This document shows, piece by piece, positions 51,784-60,210 of a stretch of DNA of 64,000 nucleotides; the stretch's first letter is position 1; every line of letters begins with the position of its first letter. This stretch comes from Kineosporia mesophila (GTDB lineage: Bacteria > Actinomycetota > Actinomycetes > Actinomycetales > Kineosporiaceae). The notes under the pieces are model-generated. The model made no database searches. It worked only from the letters and a program-made list of their open reading frames with translations, and was not told the DNA's origin. The position numbers were made by a program, and so were the translations under genes. The stretch is taken from positions 124,001 to 188,000 of the forward strand of contig NZ_JAJOMA010000016.1 in assembly GCF_021129235.1 (NCBI RefSeq). The letters are read 5' to 3'.

Positions 51784-52329
51784 ATGGAACGCGGCGAGTT
51801 ACGTGAGCGGTTGAAGATCGGTCTGCGCTGGCGATCAGACGCAGGACAGGAGTCGCTGGCGGATGTGACCGGTTGGTGGCGCGATCCGGAGCTGCTCCAA
51901 GCACTTGGCCCCGCGCTGGCGGAGGCGAATCCGAAAGCAGCACCCACAGTCGTGGCCGGTCCAGCATCGAAGGGAATGCTGTTGGGAGCACTCGTCGCAG
52001 CTCACCTGGGCGTGGGCTTCGTCGAGGTTCGCAAGAACCCTTCCCGGGCCTATGACAGCGACGCCTGGTGGCAACGGACGACGCCGCCGGACTACCAGGA
52101 TCGGCATCTGCGAATGGGTTTTCGGCGCGATCTGATCCGTTCAGGTGATCGGGTGCTGTTCGTGGATGACTGGATTGCGACCGGCGGTCAGGCGCTGACC
52201 GTTCAGGCACTGGTCGAGGACGCCGGTGCTTCATGGGCTGGGGCATCGGTCATCGTCGATAGCCTCGATGACAGCCGAGCCCGCCGTGCATTGCAGCTCA
52301 GCAGCCTCCTGCACATCCGCGAACTCTGA
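51784..52329 (+). CDS. Phosphoribosyltransferase-like protein
   Basis: 181 residues. The type I PRTase PRPP-binding motif is clear at VLFVDDWIATGGQALTVQALVEDAGA (about 120-145). Upstream come VVAGPASKGMLLGALVAAHLGVGFVEVRK, equivalent to the purine PRTase region that binds pyrophosphate, and a flexible-loop stretch DSDAWWQRTTPPDYQDRHLRM. It resembles adenine/xanthine PRTases but the base specificity cannot be assigned. ATG at 51784 is used; GTG at 51778 is in frame. It is the first gene after tRNA-Arg. Confidence 0.82.
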   Translation: MERGELRERLKIGLRWRSDAGQESLADVTGWWRDPELLQALGPALAEANPKAAPTVVAGPASKGMLLGALVAAHLGVGFVEVRKNPSRAYDSDAWWQRTTPPDYQDRHLRMGFRRDLIRSGDRVLFVDDWIATGGQALTVQALVEDAGASWAGASVIVDSLDDSRARRALQLSSLLHIREL

Positions 52330-52704
52330 GCCCGGCCACAAGTTCGGCGCATCCCTCACGGGGATAGTGGTCTTCGGCTTCGTGGCGCTGTGGATGAGGG
52401 AAAGCGAGCGAACGGACCGGACTGACGAAGTCCTGGCCGAGTCAGATGACGGATAAGAGTTGAGAGCGCGGCCAGTGACGGCGTCCGCAAAGGGTGGCGC
52501 CTCTGGCTACGGCCCTTTCGGCCGGCTCGTTGGCTACAGTTAACGCTGTCGACTCCGCGACCGGCCAGGTCGTTGTCAGATACGGCTCGTACTCTTGCCC
52601 GGTGAGAATTGTTGCGTCTCCGGTCGGGAGCAGGGCATCGGGGCAGTCCCCGAGCGAGCTGCCGCGACAAGCCGTCCCCCTGCGTGGAATCGACTGAGGA
52701 CCAC
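52330..52704. other. Intergenic region without a recognisable gene
   Basis: 375 bases between the PRTase and the next hypothetical gene. Base composition is less GC-rich than neighbours. Short open frames exist but none has codon bias, a ribosome-binding site or a known motif. I see no clear terminator or repeat. Confidence 0.6.
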
Positions 52705-53424
52705 ATGGGCAAGAACAAGATGCGCAAGGCCGTCTACGACCGCGTCCAAGGCACCCTGCGCGACCATGACCAGACGTGGGCCTTCGATGAGACCGGTCGC
52801 CACTTCTTCACCGCTGAACCGGCGCCGTGCGCACTGGCCGAAGAGCCCTGGGTCGAGAATGTGCTCCTGGTGAGCGACACCCTGTGGCAGTCGGCCGTAC
52901 TCGACGACGCGATTCAGTGCGGGCCGAGCGAAGAACTGCTGCTCATCCACGCTGTCGATGGTTCCGGGTACGTGCTGGGGGCGGCCGATGACGACGTGGA
53001 CCTGTCGCTGCTGGCCGAACGGCTCCTTTATCCTGAGGGCGAAGCTCCCGACCCGTTCGCTCTCGCCGAGGTGATGGCCCCGTTCGGTGGGAGCAAGCCG
53101 GGGCAAGGTCTCGGCCTCATCGAAGGATCCGCCTGGGGTACTCCGCTACTGGAGCGGTTCCCGGCGGCCGGGCAGATCGCGGCATCTGTGCACCCGGTGC
53201 GCTGGAAACGCGAAGCTGAGAGCGTGCACCTCGAGTTCTGTTCGTACTCCTACGATCTGACGCGGGGTGGGTTGGTCGTTAGTCAGTGGTCAGTGCAAGT
53301 TGCGGCCGGATTCCCGGCCCAGATCGGGCTGCACGACATCGCCCTGACCCCTCACCTCGGCCCGGGAGCGCTCAGCAGCGAGGCGAGACGATCGGCGTCC
53401 GGCGATCCGGCCTCGGGATGGTAG
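52705..53424 (+). CDS. Protein of unknown function
   Basis: 239 residues from ATG at 52705 (GAGG eight bases before). It begins MGKNKMRKAVYDRVQGTLRD and has an acidic, mixed alpha/beta look with no signal peptide or membrane helix. The segment EFCSYSYDLTRGGLVVSQWSVQVAAG near the C-terminus is strand-rich. I do not recognise the family. Lower GC bias than the core genes fits an accessory origin. Its last 73 bases overlap the convergent XRE gene. Confidence 0.65.
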   Translation: MGKNKMRKAVYDRVQGTLRDHDQTWAFDETGRHFFTAEPAPCALAEEPWVENVLLVSDTLWQSAVLDDAIQCGPSEELLLIHAVDGSGYVLGAADDDVDLSLLAERLLYPEGEAPDPFALAEVMAPFGGSKPGQGLGLIEGSAWGTPLLERFPAAGQIAASVHPVRWKREAESVHLEFCSYSYDLTRGGLVVSQWSVQVAAGFPAQIGLHDIALTPHLGPGALSSEARRSASGDPASGW

Positions 53425-54173
53425 ACGACCAGGCTCTGGCCCGGCACGCCGGTGAGGTCCAGCTGCTCCAGGTGCAGCCGTAGAGGCCCGGCCACCGGGT
53501 GCCGCAGGACGGCCGGCTCGGTGTCCCGGGTGACGACGTCGTGGCGGTTCCACAGGTCGCGAAAGGTCTCGCTCTGCTCGGACAGATCGTCGATCAGGGC
53601 GAGGAAGTCCGGTCGGGTGGCCCCCTGGCCGACGGTGTCGCGGACCACGGCGACGAAACGCTCGGCCGTGGTCTGCCAGTCGACGTACAGGCTCATCTCG
53701 GACTCCACGAGGAAGAACGAGCGCAGACGATTCTTTCCCGGCACCAGCTCGGGGGAGATCTTGCGGGCGCCCTCGTTCGCGGCGAGCACGTCGAAGTGCT
53801 GCCCGGTCACGAAAGCGGGTAGCTCCAGCAGCTTTACCAGGTTCATCACGGTCGCCGGCACCTGCTCCCCGGCGTCGGCCGAGGCCGGTTCGACCATCTG
53901 GGGCAGGCCCAGCCTGGTCAGGTAGCCGGTGGCCGCCTCGTCCAGTCGCAGCGCCCGGGCCAGCGAGCGCAGCACATCCTGCGAAGGGCTGCCTCCTCGT
54001 CCCTGCTCCAGACGGAGGTAGTAGTCGGCGCTGATCCCCGCCAGGAGGGCTACCTCTTCACGACGCAGGCCCGTCACGCGCCGTCGGGCGTTGCCCTCCG
54101 GCAGGCCCACGTCTGCCGGGCGTAGCTGTCCACGGCGAGCGCGGAGATACCCCGCGAGCAGGTCGTCCGTCAT
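53352..54173 (-). CDS. XRE-family regulator with MmyB-like ligand-binding domain
   Basis: 273 residues from ATG at 54173. The N-terminal HTH (about 30-65) is RRVTGLRREEVALLAGISADYYLRLEQGRG. The C-terminal MmyB-type PAS-like domain is PAFVTGQHFDVLAANEGARKI, then the SLYVDWQTTAERFVAVVRD segment and LRLHLEQLDLTGVPGQSLVVYHPE. This group usually represses a divergent oxidoreductase gene; here that is the dehydrogenase at 54340, with an inverted repeat between them. Confidence 0.92.
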   Translation of the reverse strand: MTDDLLAGYLRARRGQLRPADVGLPEGNARRRVTGLRREEVALLAGISADYYLRLEQGRGGSPSQDVLRSLARALRLDEAATGYLTRLGLPQMVEPASADAGEQVPATVMNLVKLLELPAFVTGQHFDVLAANEGARKISPELVPGKNRLRSFFLVESEMSLYVDWQTTAERFVAVVRDTVGQGATRPDFLALIDDLSEQSETFRDLWNRHDVVTRDTEPAVLRHPVAGPLRLHLEQLDLTGVPGQSLVVYHPEAGSPDADRLASLLSAPGPR

Positions 54174-54206
54174 GACGATCACCGTAGCCGGGCCGAGCCT
54201 GGGACT

Positions 54207-54235
54207 GGCGGTACCAGGAAACGCTCGGTACTGCC
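54207..54235. promoter_or_regulatory. Candidate operator of the divergent XRE regulator
   Basis: GGCGGTACC (54207-54215) and GGTACTGCC (54227-54235) form a 9-bp inverted repeat with one mismatch and an 11-base spacer, so half-sites lie two helical turns apart. It sits between the XRE gene and the divergent dehydrogenase gene. Confidence 0.5.
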
Positions 54236-54339
54236 TGGATCCTGGTCCGGGGGCGAGTCTTGGTTCTGCGGAGCCCACCCACCCGGCGGGCCGGCGTCCT
54301 CAAACCGTCGTCGGTGATATTCAAGGACAAGGACGACTC

Positions 54340-55206
54340 ATGGCACCTCTCCCAGCGGTTGGTTTCATCGGCCTGGGCGACCAGGGGCTGCCGATGGCCA
54401 CCGCCATCGCCGAGGCCGGCTTCGCCCTGCACGTCTGGGCACGTCGTCCGGCCTCGCTCGAGCGTCTGGGCGACACCCCGGCGACAATTCACGCCACTCC
54501 GGCTGCCCTGGCCGTCGTCTGCGACATCGTCGCCGTGTGCGTCAGCACCGACGAGGACCTGCTTCAGCTGCTCTCACACGGCACCGATGGGCTGCTCGTG
54601 GGGCTGCACCCGGGGGCGATCGTGGTCAACCACGGCACCGGGACCCCCAGCAGCAGCCAGCAACTGGGCGAGCTGTGCGCCGCGACCGGCGTCCTCTACG
54701 TCGACGCCCCGGTCAGCGGTGGCCGGCCCGCCGCGCAGGCCCGCTCGCTGACCGTGCTGGCCGGTGGGGACGACGCGGCGGTCGACCGCTGCCGGCCGGT
54801 CTTCGCGGCGTTCGCCACCAACGCCGTCGCGATGGGACCGATCGGGACCGGCCAGATGGCCAAGCTCTTCAACAACGCCCTGCTGATCCTCAATCAGGCC
54901 GCGATCGCCGAGGTCGTCCGGCTGGCCGTCAGCACCGGCACCGACCCGGACCGCCTGGTAGAGGCCCTGCGCCTGGGCAGTGCCGGCAGCCGGGCCCTGA
55001 GCCTGCTGGGTGAGATGGTCCATCCCGGCACGGTGGCGCACCTGTCCGCCGTCGAGGACCTCGACGTAGACCTGTTCGCGACGGCCATGCGTGAGGCCGG
55101 CGTGGACGCGGACGATGTGGTGGCCTGGGCCCACGCCGGCGCGCACGGGCTGCCCGCTCTGGTCGAGAGTCTCCCCCGCACCGCGGCCGCGAAACCGCTG
55201 CGGTGA
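54340..55206 (+). CDS. NAD(P)-dependent beta-hydroxyacid dehydrogenase (6PGDH/HIBADH superfamily)
   Basis: 288 residues. The N-terminal Rossmann motif VGFIGLGDQGLPMATAIAEAGF (about 7-28), the substrate-loop VDAPVSGGRPAAQARSLTVLAGG and the catalytic lysine context GTGQMAKLFNNALLILNQAA (Lys about 169) match 3-hydroxyisobutyrate dehydrogenase and tartronate semialdehyde reductase types. Substrate unclear. It is followed after 83 bases by an SDR gene on the same strand, likely co-transcribed, and divergent from the XRE gene. Confidence 0.9.
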   Translation: MAPLPAVGFIGLGDQGLPMATAIAEAGFALHVWARRPASLERLGDTPATIHATPAALAVVCDIVAVCVSTDEDLLQLLSHGTDGLLVGLHPGAIVVNHGTGTPSSSQQLGELCAATGVLYVDAPVSGGRPAAQARSLTVLAGGDDAAVDRCRPVFAAFATNAVAMGPIGTGQMAKLFNNALLILNQAAIAEVVRLAVSTGTDPDRLVEALRLGSAGSRALSLLGEMVHPGTVAHLSAVEDLDVDLFATAMREAGVDADDVVAWAHAGAHGLPALVESLPRTAAAKPLR

Positions 55207-55289
55207 CCGTCCATCCCTGATGTCCCGCACCCGGGTCCTCTCCGCGACCACACTGGCCGCGGACGTCATTCATCTGGAAGGAAAGCTTC

Positions 55290-56069
55290 ATGAGCAAGCT
55301 CGCACTCGTCACCGGCGCCACCTCCGGCATCGGCCGGGCCTTCGCGCAGCGACTGGCCGCGCAGGGCTACGACCTGATCATCGTGGGGCGCCGTGAGGAG
55401 CGTCTGAAGGAGTTCGCCGAGGCCCACCCGGAGGTCGCCGTCCGCAGCATCGCCGCAGACCTGTCCACCACCGAGGGCATTGATTTTGTCGCGAAAGTGG
55501 CTGCCTCCGAAGAGATCTCGATGCTGGTGAACAACGCCGGAGTGGCGCACTACATGCCGCTGGCCGACCTGCCCGCCGAGAAGGCCCGCGAGCTGGCCCA
55601 GGTCAAGGTGCTGGCTCCGACGCTGCTCACCCGGGCCGTGGTGGGTGGCATGCAGGCCCGCGGCGAGGGCACCATCATCAACGTCGCCGGCATGATCGCC
55701 TTCAGCGGTCCCGCGCCCAGCTCGGTGATGCCGCGCCGCGCCGTCTACGCCGGTGGCCTGGCCTTCGCCGTGGCCCTGTCGCAGACGCTCAGCGCCGAAC
55801 TCGAGGGCACCGGCGTCCAGGTTCAGGTCGTCTGCCCCGGGGTCGTGGCCACGGAATTCCACGAGCGCCAGGGCATGGACCTCAGTGCCGTACCCCGGAT
55901 GAGCGCGGACGACGTGGTCACCGCCAGCCTGCGTGGCCTGGAACTCGGGGAGGTCGTGGTGGCCCCCGGTGTCGAGGACGCCGGGCTGCTGGACGCGGTC
56001 TTCGCGGCCGACCTGGCCGCTTTCGGCGGCCAGAGCCCCGAGCTGGCCTCCCGATACCGCACCGTCTGA
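55290..56069 (+). CDS. SDR family protein lacking the catalytic lysine
   Basis: 259 residues. The cofactor loop VTGATSGIGRAFAQRL, GRREERL, DLSTTEG and NNAGVAHY are typical of classical SDRs. The active-site stretch is AVYAGGLAFAV, where YxxxK would be expected: the Tyr is present but Lys is Leu. The Ser region (INVAGMIAFSG) also has Ala-Gly in place of Ser. It may be inactive, use another residue, or serve as a regulator. GGAAGGAAAG precedes the ATG. Confidence 0.85.
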   Translation: MSKLALVTGATSGIGRAFAQRLAAQGYDLIIVGRREERLKEFAEAHPEVAVRSIAADLSTTEGIDFVAKVAASEEISMLVNNAGVAHYMPLADLPAEKARELAQVKVLAPTLLTRAVVGGMQARGEGTIINVAGMIAFSGPAPSSVMPRRAVYAGGLAFAVALSQTLSAELEGTGVQVQVVCPGVVATEFHERQGMDLSAVPRMSADDVVTASLRGLELGEVVVAPGVEDAGLLDAVFAADLAAFGGQSPELASRYRTV

Positions 56070-56192
56070 CCTTCCGGCACCCGACTTTCCAGCAGAGGAC
56101 GCGGGTGCCCGGCTGATCGCGGCAGTCACCGCGGTCGGCCGGCGGATGGGCATCCACCGCTGATGGATGTGCTGCTACACCTGCCGTGTCCC

Positions 56193-56558
56193 TCAGGTAT
56201 CCCGCCACCAGTACAGCGCGGTCGGGTCTTCCGGCCACGGATCCTGTGCACCTGGCTCGAACCTTTCACGGCGATCAGCCTCACCCATCGGCCGCCACCC
56301 GTCGTCAAGAGGTTCGTCAGCCGCCGCTGGACGCCCGTGGGTCATGAACCGCCGCTCCATCGCACCGAACTGGATGTAGCAACGCTGAGCTTCAACCAGG
56401 GAGAGCGCATTGGCTCCGCCCACGTGGTCGGGGTACCGCAGCTGGACGACGTCGTCCTCCCAGAAACAGACGGGGCAGATGTTGTACGACCCGGGTGGCT
56501 CCCCGAACACGAGATGCCCACAGCATGGGCAGGGATGAAGGGGAGTTGATTCCAGCAT
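56193..56558 (-). CDS. CPCC family cysteine-rich protein
   Basis: 121 residues. The zinc-ribbon-like opening HPCPCCGHLVFGEPPGSYNICPVCFWEDD is the CPCC domain signature (two CxxC units, then FWEDD). The conserved GGANALSLVEAQRCY follows. CPCC proteins often accompany polymorphic-toxin immunity genes. Its ATG overlaps by one base the stop codon of the SMI1/KNR4 gene, so the two are translationally coupled. No toxin gene is found beside them. Confidence 0.88.
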   Translation of the reverse strand: MLESTPLHPCPCCGHLVFGEPPGSYNICPVCFWEDDVVQLRYPDHVGGANALSLVEAQRCYIQFGAMERRFMTHGRPAAADEPLDDGWRPMGEADRRERFEPGAQDPWPEDPTALYWWRDT

Positions 56559-57787
56559 CAGCCTTTTTCAAGTCTTTTCCGGGCTTGCCGCAGCAAGTGC
56601 CGAGCCGTGTGGTTCCTGGAGTCGCTGGCCGAGACCGCTATGGCTTCCAGACGGTCCAGCCCCTCAGGCGCACCCAGGTTGGCGAGGCAGACGATGAGAT
56701 CGAAGGATCCTTCTGGCCCGTGCTCGAAGAACTGCATGAGCAGGGGCAGGTAGCGCGGGTCTCCCGTATGACTCACCTGGAAGAAGGCTCCACGCATGTC
56801 CCACGGAATCTTCTGAGTGGGGTCCAGAGCGCCGACGGCCGCGGCGGCCAGATCGACGGCCCGAGGATCGCCAGTGTCCCGCAGCCCTTCCATGTCGTTA
56901 CGGGTGAACAACAGGTCCCGCGCCTCCTGGGTGCCGAGCGCAATCAGGCCGGGGCGGGCCCGCTCGGCGTCCATACCCATCACCAGGCCGACGGCTTCGG
57001 GCGTACCCAGACAGGCGAGGGCCCGCACCACCTGCTGACCGATCTGGGGGTCATCGACAGCTGTCGACAACAGGTCGAAAGCCTCGGCCGTACGCACCCG
57101 CGACAACCGCATCGTCGCCTCCTGGTCGCCGGCACGACCACGTTCAAGGAGTTCTTCGACCTCCGGGAGCGTGTTCACGGGCTCACGCTCCCGGACCTGG
57201 CCCTCGAGAAATGACCGGAACGACCGGTAGGCCGTGCTCGACTCCTTGTGGACGTTCCACATCTGCCACTCATCGAGCCCGTCGAAACGGATCAGGACCG
57301 TCGTACCCGGATGCTTGTCCGTGGCGATCAACAGCCCGTCGGCGAACGGCGCCCAGGGCCACGGGTGCTGCCCGTCCTCGGTCACCGGCCCAGGCTCTGA
57401 GCCCGCCACCGGTTCGCTGAGCATCTCGGCGAACCAGGGCATGGCATCCCGCAGCCACGTCACGTCCTGGACGGGCAGGAAACCGACTCCGACAACGGAC
57501 GATTCGAGCGGCGCTTCCTCAGCATCCTCGGGGTCACAGACGATGGTCGGCCCGTAGTCGTCGGCATAGGCGCCGTTGCTGAACAGCAAAAAATCCCGGT
57601 ACGAAGCCGGAAGACGACAGCCCAGCCGCTCTTCCGCCTCCCGGATCTCCGTTTCGGTGGCAGCCTGCCGCAGCAGCGACCCGGTTGCCGCAGCCGCAGC
57701 GGTGAGGTGCTCATCAGTTTCGAGATCGCCGATCAGAAGTTCACTCCAGCGACTGGCCAGAACGCTCATCGGTTCCGCATCCACCAT
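56558..57787 (-). CDS. SMI1/KNR4 family protein with C-terminal HEAT-like repeats
   Basis: 409 residues. The SMI1/KNR4 (SUKH) domain (about 45-215) has TETEIREAEERLGCRLPASYRDFLLFSNGAY, the family opening, and the LIATDKHPGTTVLIRF strand. The C-terminal half (about 220-405) is alpha-helical with HEAT-like units (DPQIGQQVVRALACLGTPEAV, DPRAVDLAAAAVGAL, GDPRYLPLLMQFF). SUKH proteins commonly act as immunity proteins against secreted nuclease toxins. ATG at 57787 is used; ATG at 57769 is also possible. Confidence 0.85.
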   Translation of the reverse strand: MVDAEPMSVLASRWSELLIGDLETDEHLTAAAAATGSLLRQAATETEIREAEERLGCRLPASYRDFLLFSNGAYADDYGPTIVCDPEDAEEAPLESSVVGVGFLPVQDVTWLRDAMPWFAEMLSEPVAGSEPGPVTEDGQHPWPWAPFADGLLIATDKHPGTTVLIRFDGLDEWQMWNVHKESSTAYRSFRSFLEGQVREREPVNTLPEVEELLERGRAGDQEATMRLSRVRTAEAFDLLSTAVDDPQIGQQVVRALACLGTPEAVGLVMGMDAERARPGLIALGTQEARDLLFTRNDMEGLRDTGDPRAVDLAAAAVGALDPTQKIPWDMRGAFFQVSHTGDPRYLPLLMQFFEHGPEGSFDLIVCLANLGAPEGLDRLEAIAVSASDSRNHTARHLLRQARKRLEKG

Positions 57788-57891
57788 GATGGGTACATCG
57801 GATCACGCAGCGAAGGCCTGAGTAGCGTCCACGGCCACGTGTCCCCCACAACCTGATGCCCCCTCGAACATCGACATCGACTTGATGGTCG

Positions 57892-57928
57892 ACCAGGTAC
57901 CAGATACCAGGTAATTGGTTAAACTGGT
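57892..57928. promoter_or_regulatory. Candidate autoregulatory operator/promoter of the toxin-antitoxin pair
   Basis: ACCAGGTA occurs twice (57892-57899 and 57906-57913), and ACCAG (57906-57910) is mirrored by CTGGT (57924-57928) across an AT-rich centre holding TTAAACT. This is the most AT-rich spot nearby and lies 30-65 bases before the antitoxin start, as expected for TA autorepression. Confidence 0.5.
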
Positions 57929-57957
57929 CTCGTCGTCGCATCTGGAGGTGATGGATA

Positions 57958-58152
57958 GTGAGCACGTCAGCTCATCAGGAGCCGTTCTTCGCTCCACGTC
58001 CCCGGCTCACCGCCGCGGAGTTGCTGGCAGCCAAGGGCGTGCCCCCCATCGCATCGGTCGATGACCTTCGAGCGGACACGTTCTCCTCCGACGAGGAACT
58101 GGACGAATTTTTGGCTTTTTACCGATCCGAGCGTCAGCGCAACCTATCCTGA
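57958..58152 (+). CDS. Putative antitoxin of a VapBC-like module
   Basis: 64 residues with a GTG start and a strong GGAGGTGAT. The centre (RPRLTAAELLAAKGVPPIASVDDLRAD) and the acidic C-terminal helix (SSDEELDEFLAFYRSERQ) fit a small toxin-neutralising protein, but there is no obvious VapB, Phd or RHH fold. The assignment rests mainly on position: it ends 4 bases before the PIN-domain gene. Confidence 0.75.
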   Translation: MSTSAHQEPFFAPRPRLTAAELLAAKGVPPIASVDDLRADTFSSDEELDEFLAFYRSERQRNLS

Positions 58153-58156
58153 AGCT

Positions 58157-58564
58157 GTGCTTCAGCCTGTTGTCCTAGACACCGACGTTGCTTCGCGTCT
58201 GCACAAGGGAAAACTCCCAGGCTCGCTCGAAGCGCGTCTGATCGGCCGCCAGTCGCTGCTCACCTTTGTGACGCTGGCCGAACTGACCACGTGGTCACGG
58301 CTACGTCAGTGGGGTGGCCGGAGCCGCCAGGAGCTTGCTGACTGGCTCTCTGGGCAGGTTGTCCTGCCAGGAGACGAAGCGGTGGCAGTGACGTGGGGAC
58401 ACTTGTCGGCCTCCGCGATCCAGCGGGGCCGTCCTCGGCCGTTGAACGACATGTGGAACGCAGCTTGCTGCCTGACCCATGGTCTTCCGTTGGCCACGCT
58501 GAACGTGAAGGATTATCAGGACTTCGTCGACCATCACGAGCTACGGCTGATCGAGGGCGGGTAA
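58157..58564 (+). CDS. PIN-domain ribonuclease toxin (VapC-like)
   Basis: 135 residues from GTG at 58157. The PIN fold's acidic residues are in place: VVLDTDVAS (first Asp pair), TFVTLAELTTW (Glu), and RPLNDMWNAACCLTHGLPLATLNVKDYQDF (final Asp residues). Such toxins cut tRNA or other RNA and are held inactive by the partner antitoxin. ASR in place of the common ASKL after the first Asp is within family variation. Four bases separate it from the antitoxin gene. Confidence 0.87.
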   Translation: MLQPVVLDTDVASRLHKGKLPGSLEARLIGRQSLLTFVTLAELTTWSRLRQWGGRSRQELADWLSGQVVLPGDEAVAVTWGHLSASAIQRGRPRPLNDMWNAACCLTHGLPLATLNVKDYQDFVDHHELRLIEGG

Positions 58565-58637
58565 GACCAGCCCGGCACCCGGTTCACCGACGCGAACAAG
58601 TCTCCACCGGCGTCCTCCAATGTCGTGGTCACCAGCC

Positions 58638-58665
58638 GGCCCGGTTCCCCTTCGGGAACCGGGCC
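58638..58665. terminator. Bidirectional hairpin between convergent vapC-like and PEBP genes
   Basis: GGCCCGGTTCCC (58638-58649) pairs perfectly with 58654-58665 across a CTTC loop. It lies between two convergent stops; no long T-run is present on either side. Confidence 0.7.
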
Positions 58666-58672
58666 AGTGCAG

Positions 58673-59191
58673 TCAGGCAGCCGGGGTCTCGGCGGTGGCC
58701 ACGATCGTGGCGCGGGCGAGGATGTGGGAGGCCATGGTGAAGCCGAGGAAGGCCGGGGTGCCCTCGGCCGGCACGCCGATGTCCTCCACGTCCAGGGCGT
58801 GCACGGTGATGAAGTAGCGGTGCGGGCCGTGGCCGGCCGGCGGGGCGGCGCCGATGTACTGCGGCATGCGGGCGTCGTTCGGCAGCTGGATCGCTCCCTC
58901 GGGCAGGTCGGCACCGGCGGGCAGGGCGGTGACGGTGGTGGGGATGTTGGCAACGGCCCAGTGCCAGAAGCCCGACATCGTCGGGGCGTCGGGGTCGTAC
59001 ATGGTGACGGCGTAGCTCTTCGTGCCCTCGGGGGCTCCGGACCAGGTCAGGTCCGGCGAGATGTCCTGGCCACCGGGGCTCCCGAAGGCTCCGGACATCT
59101 GTGCCGGCGGCAGAGGCCGGCCGTCGACGGCGGCGGCGCTCCTGAGCTCGAAGGTGGGCACCTGGGGGAGGCGGTCGAACGGGTTGTTCAT
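58673..59191 (-). CDS. YbhB/YbcL-type phosphatidylethanolamine-binding (PEBP) family protein
   Basis: 172 residues from ATG at 59191. PEBP marks: GGQDISPDLTWSGAPEGTKSYAVTMYDPDAPT, FWHWAVANIP, and GHGPHRYFITVHALDVE. The conserved D-P-D-x-P and G-x-H-R-Y residues form the ligand pocket. Bacterial members are cytoplasmic with unclear roles. ATG at 59206 is in frame. It is divergent from an XRE regulator gene with 158 bases between, the likely control region. Confidence 0.92.
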   Translation of the reverse strand: MNNPFDRLPQVPTFELRSAAAVDGRPLPPAQMSGAFGSPGGQDISPDLTWSGAPEGTKSYAVTMYDPDAPTMSGFWHWAVANIPTTVTALPAGADLPEGAIQLPNDARMPQYIGAAPPAGHGPHRYFITVHALDVEDIGVPAEGTPAFLGFTMASHILARATIVATAETPAA

Positions 59192-59349
59192 GCTGGTGGG
59201 CTCCATCGGCAAATCGGCGAGAGGTGGACTGCGAACACCCACAACCCTGCGACCTGCGGGAAAGCCCAGGGAGATCCTTCGCATGCTGGTGCCCGGAGTG
59301 CCACCCTCGGCTCTCGACGAACAACACCGCGGCGTAGCAGGCTGAGGCA

Positions 59350-60195
59350 GTGACAGCGCCCAGGGCGACGAACCGGCCCGAACTATCCGCCTTTCTCCGG
59401 GCGATGCGGGCCCGGGTGCAGCCGGGTGACGTCGGCCTGCCGGAGGTCGCGCGGCGTCGGACGCCAGGACTGAGGCGGCAGGAGGTCGCCCAGCTGGCCG
59501 CCGTCAGCATCGATTGGTACATCCGGCTGGAACAGGGTCGGGTCGGCGTTCCGGGCGCTGCCGTCCTGGACGCGGTGTCGCAGGCCCTGGTGCTGTCGGA
59601 GGCCGAGCGCCACCATCTGCACCTGATCGCCCGGGGCGAGGCGCCGCCCGCCCGGCACGTACCGGCCCCGGCCAGCGAGTCGCTTCAGACCCTGCTGCGC
59701 AGCATGCCGACGACCCCGGCCTGGATCCTGGACTTCCGCTTCGACGTGCTGGCCCACAATGCGGCCGCGGTAGCTCTTTTCGGGACCGGATTCGCCGTCG
59801 GGGGCAATACCGCGCTGCCGCTGTTTCTCGAACCCGCCTCCCGCGACTTCCAGATGGACTGGACCCGGATCGCCCGGGAGCACGTCGGTAATCTGCGGGC
59901 GAACCTCACCCGGCACCCGGACGATCCCCGGCTCCAGACCCTGGTCGGTGAGCTACGTCAGAAGAGCCCCGATTTCGCGTCCTGGTGGGACGACCAAACG
60001 GTCCAGGAGCGCACGAACGGAACCAAGCGCGTGCTTCATCCGACCGCCGGCGTCATGACCCTTCGCTACGACGTGCTGGCCGTCCAGGACGGCTCGGATC
60101 AGCGCCTTTCCGTCATCACCCCGGCGGATGCAGCAGCAGAGGACGCGTTGCGCACCATTGTTTCTCAGCACGGTGGTCTGCGTGTGGTCGGCTGA
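59350..60195 (+). CDS. XRE-family regulator with MmyB-like ligand-binding domain (second copy)
   Basis: 281 residues, GTG start. HTH at about 33-70 (RRRTPGLRRQEVAQLAAVSIDWYIRLEQGR). MmyB-type domain: PAWILDFRFDVLAHNAAAVALFG, LEPASRDFQMDWTRIAREHVGNLRANL, and LRYDVLAVQDGSDQRLSVITPAD. Same architecture as the protein at 53352-54173 but clearly diverged. Divergent from the PEBP gene, its likely target. Convergent with the HxlR gene, 15 bases apart. Confidence 0.92.
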   Translation: MTAPRATNRPELSAFLRAMRARVQPGDVGLPEVARRRTPGLRRQEVAQLAAVSIDWYIRLEQGRVGVPGAAVLDAVSQALVLSEAERHHLHLIARGEAPPARHVPAPASESLQTLLRSMPTTPAWILDFRFDVLAHNAAAVALFGTGFAVGGNTALPLFLEPASRDFQMDWTRIAREHVGNLRANLTRHPDDPRLQTLVGELRQKSPDFASWWDDQTVQERTNGTKRVLHPTAGVMTLRYDVLAVQDGSDQRLSVITPADAAAEDALRTIVSQHGGLRVVG

Positions 60196-60210
60196 GCCGC
60201 GCATGCCGTA

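Noticed and set aside
52226-52456. A plus-strand frame whose end reads like a short membrane helix (GIVVFGFVALWM)
   Set aside because: Most of it overlaps the phosphoribosyltransferase gene in another frame; the remaining 35 residues have no start or ribosome-binding site.
56070-56163. About 30 codons after the SDR gene that read like a protein C-terminus (AEDAGARLIAAVTAVGRRMG)
   Set aside because: Possible gene relic, but too short and without a recognisable family; not reported as a feature.
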